Assembly (NCBI RefSeq): GCF_004770105.1
Contig: NZ_RQEY01000018.1
Coordinates: 186,001-250,000, forward strand
Reading direction: 5' to 3'
DNA length: 64,000 nucleotides
DNA from: Leptospira andrefontaineae
Lineage (GTDB): Bacteria; Spirochaetota; Leptospiria; Leptospirales; Leptospiraceae
The translations under genes were made by a program, and so were the position numbers. Positions 1 to 11,763 of this stretch are shown here, piece by piece (the first letter of the stretch is position 1; every line of letters begins with the position of its first letter). The notes beneath the pieces are model-generated. The model had not been told where the DNA came from and did no database searches. It saw only the letters and a program-made list of their open reading frames with translations.

Positions 1-303
1 TCCTCTTTCTAAGGCGGAAGTTGCTAGAGACACTAAATAAGAACTTTCTGAATCACCTTCCATTCCATGGATCATGAGTATATACGTTCCGTTGGAAGGA
101 ATTGCACTCTTACGATAAGAAGAAACGGGAGGGTTATGTTCTAACCAAAGTTTATCTCCGGATTCTCCGCTTACAGTAAGAAGAATATCTTCGCAATAGT
201 AAGAAGTTCTAAGCGGATTTTCAGGAGGAAAAAGTGTGCTGTAAATAGTTTGAGCGTGTTTGCCCGAGACGAATCTTTTAGGTCGAAAATGAGAGGCTTC
301 CAT
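1..303 (-). CDS. YheT-like alpha/beta-fold hydrolase, N-terminal part (runs off window)
   Basis: The frame is open from an ATG at 303 to the window edge, giving 101 residues. The start resembles the YheT/EMB8 group of predicted alpha/beta hydrolases: HFRP near residue 5, [11 protein letters not shown] around 14-24, and the strand [10 protein letters not shown] near residue 75, which corresponds to the oxyanion-hole segment. The nucleophile elbow and catalytic His would lie beyond the window. It begins 3 nt after the upstream 118-aa gene and is probably in the clpP operon. The substrate is unknown; family members are usually annotated as hydrolases or esterases. Assignment rests on N-terminal motifs only. 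Confidence 0.7.
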   Translation of the reverse strand, partial: MEASHFRPKRFVSGKHAQTIYSTLFPPENPLRTSYYCEDILLTVSGESGDKLWLEHNPPVSSYRKSAIPSNGTYILMIHGMEGDSESSYLVSLATSALERG

Positions 304-306
304 AGA

Positions 307-663
307 TCAACGGATTTCGTTTTCTTTAAAAAACTCTTTCCACTCTTCTTCTTGTTCTTTTTTTAAAAGTGATTTTTTATCTAAGAACTTTCTGAACTTT
401 TTCAGGAAAACTTTTCCTTTTTCTCTGATCTTTGAATCGTCTGGAAACATATCTTCCAGATAGAAATTCAAAAACTCATCCAGCTCGAAACCACCCAGAT
501 CGGTTATTAGTATTTTTTCGGACGAATCTTCCGGGCCTTCGAATAATAACTCGGAGAATTCCAGAAATAAGGAAGGCATTTCTTTTTCTGAAGAAGAAGC
601 TCCTTCCGGAATAGTTTCCAGAAAGGAGCGAACGGTTTCTTCTAAGGAAGAGGGACCAGACAA
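307..663 (-). CDS. hypothetical acidic/charged 118-aa protein
   Basis: This is a small soluble protein I do not recognise. It has no signal peptide or membrane segment. The N-terminal half is acidic and the C-terminal third is very rich in Lys and Glu, suggesting a charged helix. Translation would start at TTG at 663, because the only later ATG (residue 29) would remove a quarter of the protein. It lies 12 nt after clpP and 3 nt before the YheT-like gene, so cotranscription is likely and is the main support that it is real. Confidence 0.55.
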   Translation of the reverse strand: MSGPSSLEETVRSFLETIPEGASSSEKEMPSLFLEFSELLFEGPEDSSEKILITDLGGFELDEFLNFYLEDMFPDDSKIREKGKVFLKKFRKFLDKKSLLKKEQEEEWKEFFKENEIR

Positions 664-675
664 GTTTATAAAACC

Positions 676-1278
676 TTAATTTTGTTTAGGGAATTCGATT
701 TTGGTTGCGAGAGTATCTACGATCCCGTATTTGATCGCTTCTTCTGCATCCATATAATAGTCTCTGTCTGTATCTTCTTCCAACTTTTCAACAGGATGAC
801 CGCAAGCTTCTGCAAGTATTTGATTCAATCTTGCTCTAGTCTTTAGGATCTCTTCTGCATGGATCTGTAGATCTGTTGCAGGAGCGACAATCTGTCCTCC
901 GATACTTGGTTGGTGGATCATTACTTTTCCGTTTGGCCAAATGGATCTTTTTCCTTTGACTCCAGCGGCGAGTAGGACAGAACCCATGGAAGCTGCAAGT
1001 CCCATACATACGGTATGAACAGGAGAAGTGATCATCTTCATTGTGTCATAAATGGTAAGTCCTGAAGTAACAACTCCGCCTGGACTATTTATATAGAATG
1101 TAATTTCTTTTCCAGGATCTGACATTTCCAGGTATAAAAGTTTTCCTACGATGTCTTTTGCGGATTCATCCGTAACCGCACCCCATAAAAAGATTTTTCT
1201 ATGGTCGATGAACTTTTTGGAAATTTTGCTACCGGCTAATTCTTCGAAAACTTCGCTGATTTTTTCTGTCTCGGACAT
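676..1278 (-). CDS. clpP: ATP-dependent Clp protease proteolytic subunit ClpP
   Basis: This is the serine peptidase ring that partners Clp ATPases to degrade unfolded or tagged cytosolic proteins. The 200-aa product has the catalytic triad Ser97 (in GLAASMGS), His122 (MIHQP) and Asp169 (EEDTDRD), and the family segment FYINSPGG at residues 61-68. I chose the ATG at 1278, not an upstream ATG at 1344: it gives normal ClpP length and is preceded by the Shine-Dalgarno sequence AAGGGAG. The longer version would overlap the FtsB-like gene. It follows that gene by 10 nt in an eno-ftsB-clpP run. Leptospira usually carries more than one clpP paralogue; which one this is cannot be told here. Confidence 0.95.
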   Translation of the reverse strand: MSETEKISEVFEELAGSKISKKFIDHRKIFLWGAVTDESAKDIVGKLLYLEMSDPGKEITFYINSPGGVVTSGLTIYDTMKMITSPVHTVCMGLAASMGSVLLAAGVKGKRSIWPNGKVMIHQPSIGGQIVAPATDLQIHAEEILKTRARLNQILAEACGHPVEKLEEDTDRDYYMDAEEAIKYGIVDTLATKIEFPKQN

Positions 1279-1288
1279 TCTGGCTCCC

Positions 1289-1753
1289 TTACGTAGCGGT
1301 TCGTTCTTCCAGTTTCTTCCTCCGTAATTTCCTGAAAACTCCAATAAATACGAAAGCTACAAAGGAAACGTAAAAAAAGCGAAGCAACTGGATCGGAGGG
1401 ACCGGCATATCACGATCCGCTCTTAAAGCAATTAGACGGGAGGCGAGGACCGGACGATTCTCCGCTTTTGGTTCCGGCTCCCTAAATTTGATAATTTGTG
1501 CGTTTTCTGATAGAAGATAATACTTTCTGGCTTCTTTCTCCAATGCGACCTTATCATCACGTAGAAGTTTTTGCCTTTCTTCTAATTGTCTATTCTCATA
1601 CTCCAGTCTTTCCACATCCAAACGAAGGCTGGAAAGACTGGTTTCTAGGGTAGACCTTACGACCAAACCTGACTCTCCCAATACCGTGAAGTAAAACATT
1701 CCGGAAAGGAAGAGCAGAAGTATAAATAGTTTGTTCGCCAGATTCATGCCCAT
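1289..1753 (-). CDS. FtsB/DivIC-like septum formation protein
   Basis: The 154-aa protein has one N-terminal membrane helix (about residues 6-26) followed by a coiled coil (about 34-76), with a further hydrophobic segment near 122-140. The first two elements are the architecture of FtsB/DivIC, which joins FtsL and FtsQ/DivIB in the divisome. The eno-ftsB gene order is common in bacteria and supports this. The C-terminal hydrophobic segment and basic tail ([11 protein letters not shown]) are longer than in classical FtsB (about 100 aa). The start is ATG 1753, or the ATG two codons later; neither has a strong ribosome-binding site. Confidence 0.75.
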   Translation of the reverse strand: MGMNLANKLFILLLFLSGMFYFTVLGESGLVVRSTLETSLSSLRLDVERLEYENRQLEERQKLLRDDKVALEKEARKYYLLSENAQIIKFREPEPKAENRPVLASRLIALRADRDMPVPPIQLLRFFYVSFVAFVFIGVFRKLRRKKLEERTAT

Positions 1754-1760
1754 AAGAAGT

Positions 1761-3869
<2,109 letters not shown>

Positions 3870-3875
3870 GAAAGA

Positions 3876-4868
3876 ATGAAGGTCCTGACCAAAATTTCAG
3901 AAATTAGAGACCTAATCTCGGATCGAAATCCGGAGATTCTCCGTCTTCCTCCTGAGTTTGTGAAGAAGGTGGATATAGATCCGGACTATTCTTATACGAT
4001 CCAAAAAGAATTCAGTGTAGAAGGTAAGGCCACCTTCGAAAATAAGGATGCAATAGTCAAAGTCATTCCTGTTCAGAATGGAATGTCCGGCTTTAGCTGG
4101 AATGGGACCAGGTATGATCTGGATAGCCAGAAATGTATTAAAGGAAATCATAATATACAATTAGGCGAAGTGAAGGTAATTGAACATCCTCTTGCATGGA
4201 TGTTGGCCTTTGGGGTATATGCCGATTTCACTTTGAGCGAATCCAGTTTTCCTACATTCGATTATTGTGATCAGGTCTATATGGATCAATCGAAGGGAAA
4301 TTGGAAAAAGTTAGAGAAAAGAAAAAAGATCTCCGTATCTTCTCCTTTTGCATTGGTTTGGGACAAGGGTTATTGTATATTAGAGCCTGAGACCCAGGAA
4401 ACAAAAGGACTTTTAATAGACCACCAAGTAGAATATCCCGGAACAACAGTCGGAAAATCCAGGATACTGACTGAGCTGACTCCTGAAAATTTTTCCTACT
4501 TCGGAGACGCAAGAACAACTGCGTTCCGTAATAAAAAGGATGCAGAAAGTTTTTACCAAATCGGACTTGCCGGAGGATTGAAAGATTATCCTTTCACATT
4601 GGAGAACGTATTACTTTTAGATGAAGAAAAAATTTATAATATTCGGAACAAATTTAAGGATCCAAGATCGGATTATAATTACGAATTTATCTGTCATGAA
4701 TTGATAGATATCATTTCTTGGTTACGTTTCGTGGAAGAAAAATACGAAGGAAAATTTTTCGGAAAGATGACAACCTTTCTGTTCGATCATCACAAACAGA
4801 TAGATATCGCCCAATTTTCCTGCAATCCGGAAGAATTAGAAAAACATGGGATTAGGATCGGAAATTAA
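3876..4868 (+). CDS. divergent LpxC-like UDP-3-O-acyl-GlcNAc deacetylase family protein
   Basis: LpxC is the zinc amidase that performs the committed step of lipid A synthesis. This 330-aa protein aligns by motif order. Glu103-His104 (VIEHPLAWML) correspond to the LpxC Glu-His pair that supplies the general base and a zinc His. DARTTAF (211-217) matches the ARTF motif, and GGLKDYPFTLENVLLLDE (233-250) matches the Gly-rich/Asn segment. His274 and Asp278 (CHELID) match the HxxxD zinc ligands, and His305/His306 (DHHKQID) are candidates for the late catalytic His. Overall similarity is low and the N-terminal half is poorly conserved. It may be the leptospiral LpxC or a paralogue acting on another amide. 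It is paired with the upstream membrane protein. Family membership comes from motifs; the substrate is inferred. Confidence 0.65.
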   Translation: MKVLTKISEIRDLISDRNPEILRLPPEFVKKVDIDPDYSYTIQKEFSVEGKATFENKDAIVKVIPVQNGMSGFSWNGTRYDLDSQKCIKGNHNIQLGEVKVIEHPLAWMLAFGVYADFTLSESSFPTFDYCDQVYMDQSKGNWKKLEKRKKISVSSPFALVWDKGYCILEPETQETKGLLIDHQVEYPGTTVGKSRILTELTPENFSYFGDARTTAFRNKKDAESFYQIGLAGGLKDYPFTLENVLLLDEEKIYNIRNKFKDPRSDYNYEFICHELIDIISWLRFVEEKYEGKFFGKMTTFLFDHHKQIDIAQFSCNPEELEKHGIRIGN

Positions 4869-4971
4869 TTTCAGGCAAATGATTTCCAAAAACTTAAAAC
4901 TACTTGTAATAGAAACGGTTTCGTTTTAAAAAATCAAAACAGAGTCCAAATTTTCTCAGAAGAGGTTTCCA

Positions 4972-5352
4972 ATGCGGATCGGAATATTACCGCTTTTATT
5001 TATTCTAACGATCGCAGTAAACTGCGTGGCGTTAAACACTACCGGATTAACGAATCGTTATAAAGGTAGTGAGGCGAAGGATAAAATTGCGGATGCGGCA
5101 ACTGTTGCTGCTCAATTATACGCGATTTCTACAGGTGATTTTACAGGAACCACTTATGTGAATAATATCGTTCTTCCCCCTATTTTGGCAGGAATTAAGC
5201 CTGGTGAATACTATGCGAAGGAGGATGTGAATGCGTGCGTAGACGAGATCAAATTATTCGGAGCTTTGGGGCTTCGACCTTCTATCGGAATTCTGTTTGG
5301 TCAATGCTCAAACCTGCAGCCTGACAATAATGTTTACGGAAACGTAGATTAG
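4972..5352 (+). CDS. small lipoprotein of unknown function
   Basis: The 126-aa precursor has a lipoprotein signal: a hydrophobic stretch followed by AVNC, with Cys18 as the acylated residue, a typical permissive spirochaetal lipobox. The mature part begins with Thr/Asn-rich sequence and contains a paired Cys (VNACVDE and FGQCSN), perhaps a disulfide. It is preceded by AGAGG 8 nt before the ATG. I do not recognise a named family. It stands alone between the LpxC-like gene and lepA, with a GAAAC-G-GTTTC palindrome upstream near 4914. Confidence 0.7.
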   Translation: MRIGILPLLFILTIAVNCVALNTTGLTNRYKGSEAKDKIADAATVAAQLYAISTGDFTGTTYVNNIVLPPILAGIKPGEYYAKEDVNACVDEIKLFGALGLRPSIGILFGQCSNLQPDNNVYGNVD

Positions 5353-5403
5353 TTCCTTTTCAATATCTTCTCCTCGGTCCTTAACGGGGCCGGGGACAAA
5401 TTT

Positions 5404-5429
5404 CCCCCAGTAAAAGGCTTTTCAGGGGG
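5404..5429 (+). promoter_or_regulatory. hairpin in the lepA leader
   Basis: CCCCC (5404-5408) pairs with GGGGG (5425-5429), and AAAAG (5412-5416) with CTTTT (5418-5422). This gives a compact stem ending 28 nt before the chosen lepA start. No U-tract follows directly, so it is not a textbook terminator for the lipoprotein gene; a T-rich stretch does follow at about 5444-5453. Confidence 0.4.
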
Positions 5430-5457
5430 TCCGTCTCGCTGGACTTTGTTTTTAGCA

Positions 5458-7263
5458 ATGTCCGACCGCCAACAATTCATCCGCAATTTTTCGATTATCG
5501 CCCATATTGACCATGGTAAGTCCACTTTAGCGGACAGACTTTTGGAAATAGGCCGGATCACTGATGATCGGACAAAAAAAGACCAGATCCTGGACTCCAT
5601 GGATATTGAAAGGGAGAGAGGGATCACGATCAAGGCGAACAACGCCACCTTCAATTATACCGCTGCTGACGGTAATACTTATACGATGAACCTCATCGAT
5701 ACTCCGGGTCACGTGGATTTTACCTACGAAGTATCTAGATCCTTAAAAGCATGCGAAGGTGTTCTTCTCATAGTAGATGCGAGCCAAGGCGTAGAGGCAC
5801 AAACTCTTGCGAACCTTTATCTTGCAATGGAACAAGATTTAGCAATTATCCCAGTCATGAATAAAGTGGATCTTCCGGCAGCCGATGTAGAGAAGACAAA
5901 ACTTCAAATTGAAGACAGTTTAGGTTTAGATGCGGAGAATGCCGTGGCGATTTCTGCAAAAACAGGACTGAATGTCCAAGCGGTCTTAGAAGAAATCACA
6001 AGACAAATCCCTCCACCTAAAGGAAATCCAAAAGGTCCTCTTAAAGCGCTGATCTATGATTCCTATTTCGATCCATATATGGGTGTTGTGATTAAGATCA
6101 GGGTATTCGACGGGACAGTTAAGAAAGGGGATCGCATCCTTTTGATGAGTAGCCAAAAGGATTTTACAGTTAACGAAGTTGGTATCAAAGGAATTGGTTT
6201 AACACCTACAGATTCTCTCACCGCTGGAGAGGTAGGATATATCATCGCAGGTATCAAAAAAGTTTCTGATGCAAGGACTGGAGATACGGTTACATTATTC
6301 TCTAATCCAAGTACAGAAGCAGTTCCCGGTTATAAAGACGCTAAACCTATGGTGTTCGCCGGATTATTCCCTATTATGGGAGAACAATTCGAAGAATTAG
6401 TAGATGCGATCGAAAAGATGAAACTGAACGATGCGGCTCTTGTTTATGAAAAAGAAAGTTCTGCAGCATTAGGATTCGGATTCAGGGTAGGGTATTTAGG
6501 CCTTCTTCATATGGAGATCGTACAAGAAAGATTAGAAAGAGAATTCAATCTTGACCTGATCACTACTGCACCTTCCGTAAAATATACGATCCGAATGAAA
6601 AACGGAGAAGTATTCGATATAGATAACCCTTCTAAATTCCCTGATCCTGTTTTTATAGAAGCTACAGAAGAACCTTATGTAAAAGCATCCATTATCACAC
6701 CGAATGAGTATGTAGGGAACATCATGTCCTTAGCGATTGATAAAAGAGGAGTCCAGTTGGACACCGTTTATCTTTCTCAGGATAAAGTGCAGTTGACTTA
6801 TGAGATCCCGCTCGCCGAGTTAATTTTCGAATTTTATGATAAACTAAAATCTTTAACCAGAGGTTATGCTTCCTTAGATTATGAGCCTTGCGGTTATAAG
6901 GCGTCTAGACTTGTTAAAATGGATATTCTCGTAAACGGAGAATCTGTGGATGCACTTTCTATGATCGTTCATACTTCTAAGGCGGAATCCCGTGGTAGAG
7001 AGATCATTGAAAAATTAAAAGAGATCATTCCTCGTCACCAATTTATGATCCCGATCCAAGCTGCAGTTGGAGGAAAAATCCTCGCAAGAGAAAGTATCTC
7101 TGCTCTTCGTAAGAACGTTACTGCTAAATGTTACGGTGGAGATATCACTCGTAAGAAAAAACTTTTAGAGAAACAGAAAGAGGGGAAGAAGAGGATGAAA
7201 CAGATCGGAAACGTGGAAATCCCTCAAGAAGCCTTCCTAGCAGTCTTAAAAACCGGGGACTAA
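5458..7263 (+). CDS. lepA: elongation factor 4 (LepA), GTPase
   Basis: LepA/EF4 is a ribosome-associated translational GTPase linked to back-translocation or subunit assembly. The G motifs are present: G1 [10 protein letters not shown]3 DTPGHVDF, G4 NKVDLP and a G5-like ISAKTG. The LepA-specific C-terminal domain includes [20 protein letters not shown]. From ATG 5458 the protein is 601 aa, the usual length; an ATG four codons earlier (5446) is possible and neither has a clear SD. It is followed after 3 nt by the PLP-enzyme gene. Confidence 0.96.
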   Translation: MSDRQQFIRNFSIIAHIDHGKSTLADRLLEIGRITDDRTKKDQILDSMDIERERGITIKANNATFNYTAADGNTYTMNLIDTPGHVDFTYEVSRSLKACEGVLLIVDASQGVEAQTLANLYLAMEQDLAIIPVMNKVDLPAADVEKTKLQIEDSLGLDAENAVAISAKTGLNVQAVLEEITRQIPPPKGNPKGPLKALIYDSYFDPYMGVVIKIRVFDGTVKKGDRILLMSSQKDFTVNEVGIKGIGLTPTDSLTAGEVGYIIAGIKKVSDARTGDTVTLFSNPSTEAVPGYKDAKPMVFAGLFPIMGEQFEELVDAIEKMKLNDAALVYEKESSAALGFGFRVGYLGLLHMEIVQERLEREFNLDLITTAPSVKYTIRMKNGEVFDIDNPSKFPDPVFIEATEEPYVKASIITPNEYVGNIMSLAIDKRGVQLDTVYLSQDKVQLTYEIPLAELIFEFYDKLKSLTRGYASLDYEPCGYKASRLVKMDILVNGESVDALSMIVHTSKAESRGREIIEKLKEIIPRHQFMIPIQAAVGGKILARESISALRKNVTAKCYGGDITRKKKLLEKQKEGKKRMKQIGNVEIPQEAFLAVLKTGD

Positions 7264-7266
7264 TCT

Positions 7267-8169
7267 TTGAAAGACTCCGTTTTGCGTCCCCGCAGAACTG
7301 GAGTAGAATCCGTTCTCAAAGTACATTCTTCTGAATTATTTATCAAAAGAGAAGATCGTATCTTCTTTTCCCAAGGGACTAAGATCCGAAAATTACTCGG
7401 AATTTATAATAGTTTGGAATCGAAATTCCGGGCAGGAGAAATCCAAAAGGTTATTTTACAAGGGAATCTGCATTCTAATGCGATCCTGGCCGGGAGTTTG
7501 TTCTTTCGATCTGTCGAAGTGCCTACAAAAATCCTGGGATATTCCAGGGATCCAAAGCTAATTACTCCTGCTTCTATCATTTCGAAACGGTTTTCAGAAC
7601 AGGAATTGTACCCTACGAGGAAGGAATGGGGGAAAGCCGTCGAAGATACTACAAAATCCCTCCCTTCCAACCAGATCCTAATCCCAGAATATTTATTCAC
7701 ATCATCCACATTGCAGGGTCTCGATTCTCTCTGGGAAGAAATTGATCCGACACAGTACGATCAGGTCGTTTTAGATGTCGGTTCAGGACTTACCTGGATT
7801 TCCGCAATCTTGTGGGGAAAACTTCCAGTAACCGGGATTTGTCTCGGTATACAAAAGGAGAAGTTTGCTAACTGGATGGAATCTAATCTGTCGTCACTTC
7901 TACTTCAAAATATAGATTTACCCTACGAAAACTTAATCGATCCGAAAGAAAAATTAGAAGGAGATTTTTCCTTCGGCAATAAAGGAAACTTCTGGTTAGA
8001 AAAATCAAAGGAATATCAAAAAAGATTTGGGATCTACTTTGAACCTATCTATGCTGCAAAGTCTATTAGCATTATTGAATCTATGATGGAAAGACGTGAG
8101 CTTGAAGGTAGGATTTTATATATTTACCAAGGTGGAATTCTACAAGGAGGAATTTCTTCTATTCTTTGA
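7267..8169 (+). CDS. fold-type II PLP-dependent enzyme, ACC deaminase/D-cysteine desulfhydrase-like
   Basis: The 300-aa product shows the family's N-terminal hallmarks. FIKREDRIF is followed by GTKIRKLLG, where the Lys in GxKxRKL normally forms the Schiff base with PLP. Next comes VILQGNLHSNAILAG, equivalent to the TxGGxQSNH substrate-binding strand but with Leu-His for the usual Gln. A Gly-rich phosphate-binding loop is plausible at DVGSGLTWISA. Enzymes of this family release ammonia and a keto acid from ACC or D-cysteine; the substrate here is unknown, and the altered QSN motif warns against naming one. Translation probably starts at TTG 7267, directly after lepA, since there is no early ATG. 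Confidence 0.7.
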   Translation: MKDSVLRPRRTGVESVLKVHSSELFIKREDRIFFSQGTKIRKLLGIYNSLESKFRAGEIQKVILQGNLHSNAILAGSLFFRSVEVPTKILGYSRDPKLITPASIISKRFSEQELYPTRKEWGKAVEDTTKSLPSNQILIPEYLFTSSTLQGLDSLWEEIDPTQYDQVVLDVGSGLTWISAILWGKLPVTGICLGIQKEKFANWMESNLSSLLLQNIDLPYENLIDPKEKLEGDFSFGNKGNFWLEKSKEYQKRFGIYFEPIYAAKSISIIESMMERRELEGRILYIYQGGILQGGISSIL

Positions 8170-8186
8170 CGAACTCCCCAAAAACA

Positions 8187-8215
8187 AAAAAGGCCCTCTT
8201 TCGAAGGCCTTTTTC
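8187..8215. terminator. bidirectional intrinsic terminator
   Basis: An A-tract leads into the stem AGGCC/GGCCT with a short loop and a T-run (8210-8214). It separates the convergent lepA-PLP operon (plus) and sdhB (minus) and can serve both. Confidence 0.8.
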
Positions 8216-8237
8216 TCAATTGGTCTTAACCAGGATC

Positions 8238-8969
8238 TTAAGAAAGAATAAACTCTTTGTTTAGAACCCTGATGAAATCCCGTTTGATATCTTTTGGACA
8301 AGCAGCTTCGCACTCATACTGATTTGTACAATTTCCGAAACCTTCTTTGTCCATCGCGTTTACCATGTTTTTCACACGTTCTTTTTTCTCTACCTGTCCT
8401 TGAGGAAGTAGTGCAAGGTGGGAAATTTTCGCAGAAACGAATAACATAGCTGAAGCGTTTTTACAAGAAGCTACACAAGCTCCACAACCTATACAGGTCG
8501 CAGCGTCCATTGCAACGTCCGCATCCTTTTTAGGGATTGGTAATGCGTTTGCGTCAGGAGCTCCTCCCGTATTGATACTAACGAATCCTCCGGCTTGGAT
8601 GATCCTGTCAAAACCGCTACGGTCTACGACCAGGTCTTTTAAAACCGGGAAAGCTTTTGCTCTCCATGGTTCTAAAAAGATAGTGTCCCCATCTTTGAAA
8701 CTTCTCATATGAAGTTGGCAGGTCGTCACACCAGGGAGAGGCCCATGAGCCTCTCCGTTGATCATAATATTACAAGAACCGCAAATACCTTCTCTACAAT
8801 CATGCTCGAACGCAATCGGATCATCTCCTTTTACGATCAGGTCCTCGTTAACTACGTCCAACATTTCTAAGAAAGACATATCGGGAGAGATCCCTTTTGC
8901 ATCGTAATTTACGATCTTGCCTTTCTCTTTTGCGTTTTTCTGTCTCCAGACTTTTAGTTTGAGGTCCAT
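8238..8969 (-). CDS. sdhB: succinate dehydrogenase/fumarate reductase iron-sulfur subunit
   Basis: This subunit relays electrons between the flavoprotein and the membrane haems of respiratory complex II. The 243-aa protein has [2Fe-2S] ligands Cys58, Cys63, Cys66 and Cys84, then two ferredoxin-type clusters: Cys159/162/165/169 ([11 protein letters not shown]) and Cys214/220/224 ([11 protein letters not shown]). It is the last gene of sdhC-A-B; its ATG overlaps the sdhA stop codon by 1 nt (TAATG), implying translational coupling. Together with the single large cytochrome b subunit, the layout matches the di-haem class found in Bacillus, Wolinella and Bacteroidetes, which lacks a separate sdhD. 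The direction of the reaction cannot be decided from sequence. Confidence 0.93.
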   Translation of the reverse strand: MDLKLKVWRQKNAKEKGKIVNYDAKGISPDMSFLEMLDVVNEDLIVKGDDPIAFEHDCREGICGSCNIMINGEAHGPLPGVTTCQLHMRSFKDGDTIFLEPWRAKAFPVLKDLVVDRSGFDRIIQAGGFVSINTGGAPDANALPIPKKDADVAMDAATCIGCGACVASCKNASAMLFVSAKISHLALLPQGQVEKKERVKNMVNAMDKEGFGNCTNQYECEAACPKDIKRDFIRVLNKEFILS

Positions 8970-10885
8970 TATTTGTAGCTCCTCGTAGCGAGTTTAATAT
9001 TCTCGAATTCCAGTTTTTCTCTGTGCTCTGTAGGTTTTGCGCCCACACCTTTCCATTCCCAAGCAGTAGCATGACAGAATTTTTCATCGTCACGTTTTGC
9101 TTCTCCGTCATCCATTTGGTGTTCGGAACGGAAATGTCCTCCACAAGATTCTTCTCTTGTAAGAGCATCTAAGCAAAGAAGTTCTCCGAACTCTAAGAAG
9201 TCCGCAACTCTTCCTGCTTTTTCTAAGGATTGATTTAGATCAGAACCGGAACCAGGAACGTTTACATTTTTCCAGAATTCTTCTCTGATCTCAGGAATTT
9301 TCACGAGAGCTTCTTTTAAGCTCTTATCGGTCCTTGCCATTCCGCAATTATTCCACATGATCTTTCCGAGTTCTTTATGGAAAGAATCAACAGTTCTCTT
9401 TCCTTTGATGGAAAGGAATTTATTGAGTTGTGAATTTGCATCTATCTCTGCTTTTTTAAATTCGGCATGATCCGTAGAAGGAGTTTTTCCGAATCCAACT
9501 TCTGCCAGATAATTTCCGATGGTGTAAGGAAGAACGAAATATCCATCCGCAAGTCCTTGCATAAGTGCGGAAGCTCCGAGTCTGTTTGCTCCGTGGTCAG
9601 AGAAGTTTGCTTCACCAATCACGAATAAACCTGGAAGGTTGCTCATCAGATTATAATCCACCCAGAGTCCGCCCATTGTATAGTGAACAGCTGGATAAAT
9701 TCTCATTGGAACTTTATAAGGATTTTCTCCGGTGATCTGTTCATACATCTGGAAGAGGTTACCGTATCTTTCAGCAATTGTATGTTCTCCCAGACGATTG
9801 ATCGCAGAGGAGAAGTCCAGATAAACACCTTGGCCTCCCGGTCCTACGCCGAATCCCGCATCACAAACTTCTTTTGCGGAACGGGATGCAATATCACGAG
9901 GACAGAGGTTTCCGTAACTTGGATACTTTCTTTCTAAATAATAATCTCTTTCGCTCTCAGGGATATCCGCAGGGTTACGAGTATCTCCCTGTTTTTTAGG
10001 AACCCAGATTCGTCCGTCATTTCGGAGAGACTCGGACATCAAAGTCAATTTGGATTGATGGTCTCCTGAAACTGGGATACAAGTAGGGTGGATCTGAGTG
10101 TAACAAGGGTTCGCGAAGAAGGCACCTTTTTTATAAGCTCTAAATGTAGCTGTAACATTGGAACCTTTTGCGTTTGTGGAAAGATAGAATACGTTACCGT
10201 ATCCACCGGAAGCAAGAACCACTGCATCTGCAGAATGAACTGTTACTTGGCCGGTTACTAAGTCACGGATCACCACACCTTTTGCATGACCATCGATCAC
10301 AACCACATCCAACATCTCAGTTCTTGGATACATCTTCACATTTCCTAAACCGATCTGCCTGGAAAGTGCAGAGTAGGCTCCTAATAGAAGCTGTTGTCCA
10401 GTTTGACCTTTCGCGTAGAATGTACGGGAAACTTGGGCTCCACCAAAGGATCTATTGTCCAAATGTCCGCCGTATTCTCTCGCGAATGGAACGCCTTGAG
10501 CGACACATTGGTCAATGATGTTTGCAGAAACTTGAGCTAAACGATATACGTTAGCTTCTCTTGCTCTAAAGTCTCCACCTTTGATCGTGTCATAGAAGAG
10601 TCGATAAACCGAGTCACCGTCATTTTGGTAGTTTTTTGCTGCGTTGATACCACCTTGAGCAGCAATTGAGTGAGCTCTACGTGGGCTGTCTTGGAAGCAG
10701 AATGTTTTAACATTATATCCTAATTCTGCTAATGTAGCAGAAGCGGAACCACCTGCGAGACCAGTTCCAATTACGATAACCGTATATTTTCTTTTGTTAG
10801 CCGGGTTAACTAATTTGATATGGGATTTATAATCGTCCCATTTTTTTTCCAAGGGACCCGATGGGATTTTGGAATCTAAACTCAT
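8969..10885 (-). CDS. sdhA: succinate dehydrogenase/fumarate reductase flavoprotein subunit
   Basis: This is the catalytic subunit that oxidises succinate or reduces fumarate using covalently bound FAD. The 638-aa protein has the dinucleotide fold [11 protein letters not shown] at 41-51 and the His72-containing [12 protein letters not shown] motif, where His72 is the FAD attachment residue by homology. HPTCIP and the C-terminal [13 protein letters not shown] stretch contribute substrate-binding residues. The ORF overlaps sdhC upstream and sdhB downstream by 1 nt each at TAATG junctions. The length (about 638 aa, against about 590 in E. coli) fits the di-haem type. Confidence 0.95.
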   Translation of the reverse strand: MSLDSKIPSGPLEKKWDDYKSHIKLVNPANKRKYTVIVIGTGLAGGSASATLAELGYNVKTFCFQDSPRRAHSIAAQGGINAAKNYQNDGDSVYRLFYDTIKGGDFRAREANVYRLAQVSANIIDQCVAQGVPFAREYGGHLDNRSFGGAQVSRTFYAKGQTGQQLLLGAYSALSRQIGLGNVKMYPRTEMLDVVVIDGHAKGVVIRDLVTGQVTVHSADAVVLASGGYGNVFYLSTNAKGSNVTATFRAYKKGAFFANPCYTQIHPTCIPVSGDHQSKLTLMSESLRNDGRIWVPKKQGDTRNPADIPESERDYYLERKYPSYGNLCPRDIASRSAKEVCDAGFGVGPGGQGVYLDFSSAINRLGEHTIAERYGNLFQMYEQITGENPYKVPMRIYPAVHYTMGGLWVDYNLMSNLPGLFVIGEANFSDHGANRLGASALMQGLADGYFVLPYTIGNYLAEVGFGKTPSTDHAEFKKAEIDANSQLNKFLSIKGKRTVDSFHKELGKIMWNNCGMARTDKSLKEALVKIPEIREEFWKNVNVPGSGSDLNQSLEKAGRVADFLEFGELLCLDALTREESCGGHFRSEHQMDDGEAKRDDEKFCHATAWEWKGVGAKPTEHREKLEFENIKLATRSYK

Positions 10886-11586
10886 TATTGCGCTCCTGGA
10901 ACTTTCACGAAGTTGAGAAGAATGGCAACCGGCATAGAAACATTGCCGATGAAGATGGTCAAAGCGTAGAGAATTGCAAATGCGTTCGTCTTAGGCGCCC
11001 AGAAAGTGGTGTTAAAACCAAGAGTTTGGAAAACACTCGTCACTCCATGACGCAAATGAAACGCAAGCAAGGTCATCGCTACGATATAGGAAATAGAAAC
11101 GTAAACATTCTTAAATCCTAAGATCACCATAGTGTAAACATCATGCCTTTGTCTGTCGCCAAGGGTTTCTTGGAGTGCAAAGTTTTCAGGCTGAATCTTA
11201 CCAATAGTAAAATGAAGCAAATGGTATATTACGAAAGCTAATAATACGGAACCAGTCAAAGCCATATAGCGGGAAGACAAAGTCGCTTGGATCGTACTTT
11301 CTTTTACATAGCCAACCGGTCTTGCCTTCTTGTTTTCAAGAGACAATTTGAGGGCGTAGTAAACGTGTAATACGAACGCTACTAAGAGAATTCCGCGGGC
11401 CAGCCATAATAGTCCGCCTAAATTGTGTAAGAACTCAGCGTAAGTGTTAATCTTATCTGGTTCTTGGAAGATCTGGAGGTTCCCCAGCATGTGTACAAAC
11501 ACAAAGCCGAAGAGAATGATTCCGGTAATCGCAACGATAGTCTTTCTACCGATGGACGACCTTAGATATCCAGCTTGAAAATCCAT
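10885..11586 (-). CDS. sdhC: succinate dehydrogenase cytochrome b subunit (di-haem type)
   Basis: This is the membrane anchor and quinone site of complex II. The 233-aa protein has five predicted membrane spans. Conserved His residues suit axial ligation of two haems b: His32 (FVHMLGN), His74 (VLHVYYAL), His122 (YHLLHF) and His177 (AFHLRHG). A single five-helix subunit replaces separate SdhC/SdhD. It is the first gene of the operon, with AGGAG 10 nt before ATG 11586. The promoter should lie in the 177-nt divergent spacer shared with the aldo/keto reductase gene. Confidence 0.92.
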   Translation of the reverse strand: MDFQAGYLRSSIGRKTIVAITGIILFGFVFVHMLGNLQIFQEPDKINTYAEFLHNLGGLLWLARGILLVAFVLHVYYALKLSLENKKARPVGYVKESTIQATLSSRYMALTGSVLLAFVIYHLLHFTIGKIQPENFALQETLGDRQRHDVYTMVILGFKNVYVSISYIVAMTLLAFHLRHGVTSVFQTLGFNTTFWAPKTNAFAILYALTIFIGNVSMPVAILLNFVKVPGAQ

Positions 11587-11763
11587 TCAAAATCTCCTGT
11601 GAGGATCATGGGAAGAAGTCATCGATTTGTTTGAGGAAGGGAGTAAAAACGAAAGATCGAATTTAGAATCCCTCTACAAAGTAGGATAAAAAATCAGGTC
11701 TAGACGAAAAGCACTTTTAAACTAAAAGACAAAAAATGGACATTTGCTGAGGAATATTTAGAC

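Noticed and set aside
1278..1344. Upstream start for ClpP
   Set aside because: It would add 22 residues unlike ClpP and overlap the FtsB-like gene; ATG 1278 has a clear SD.
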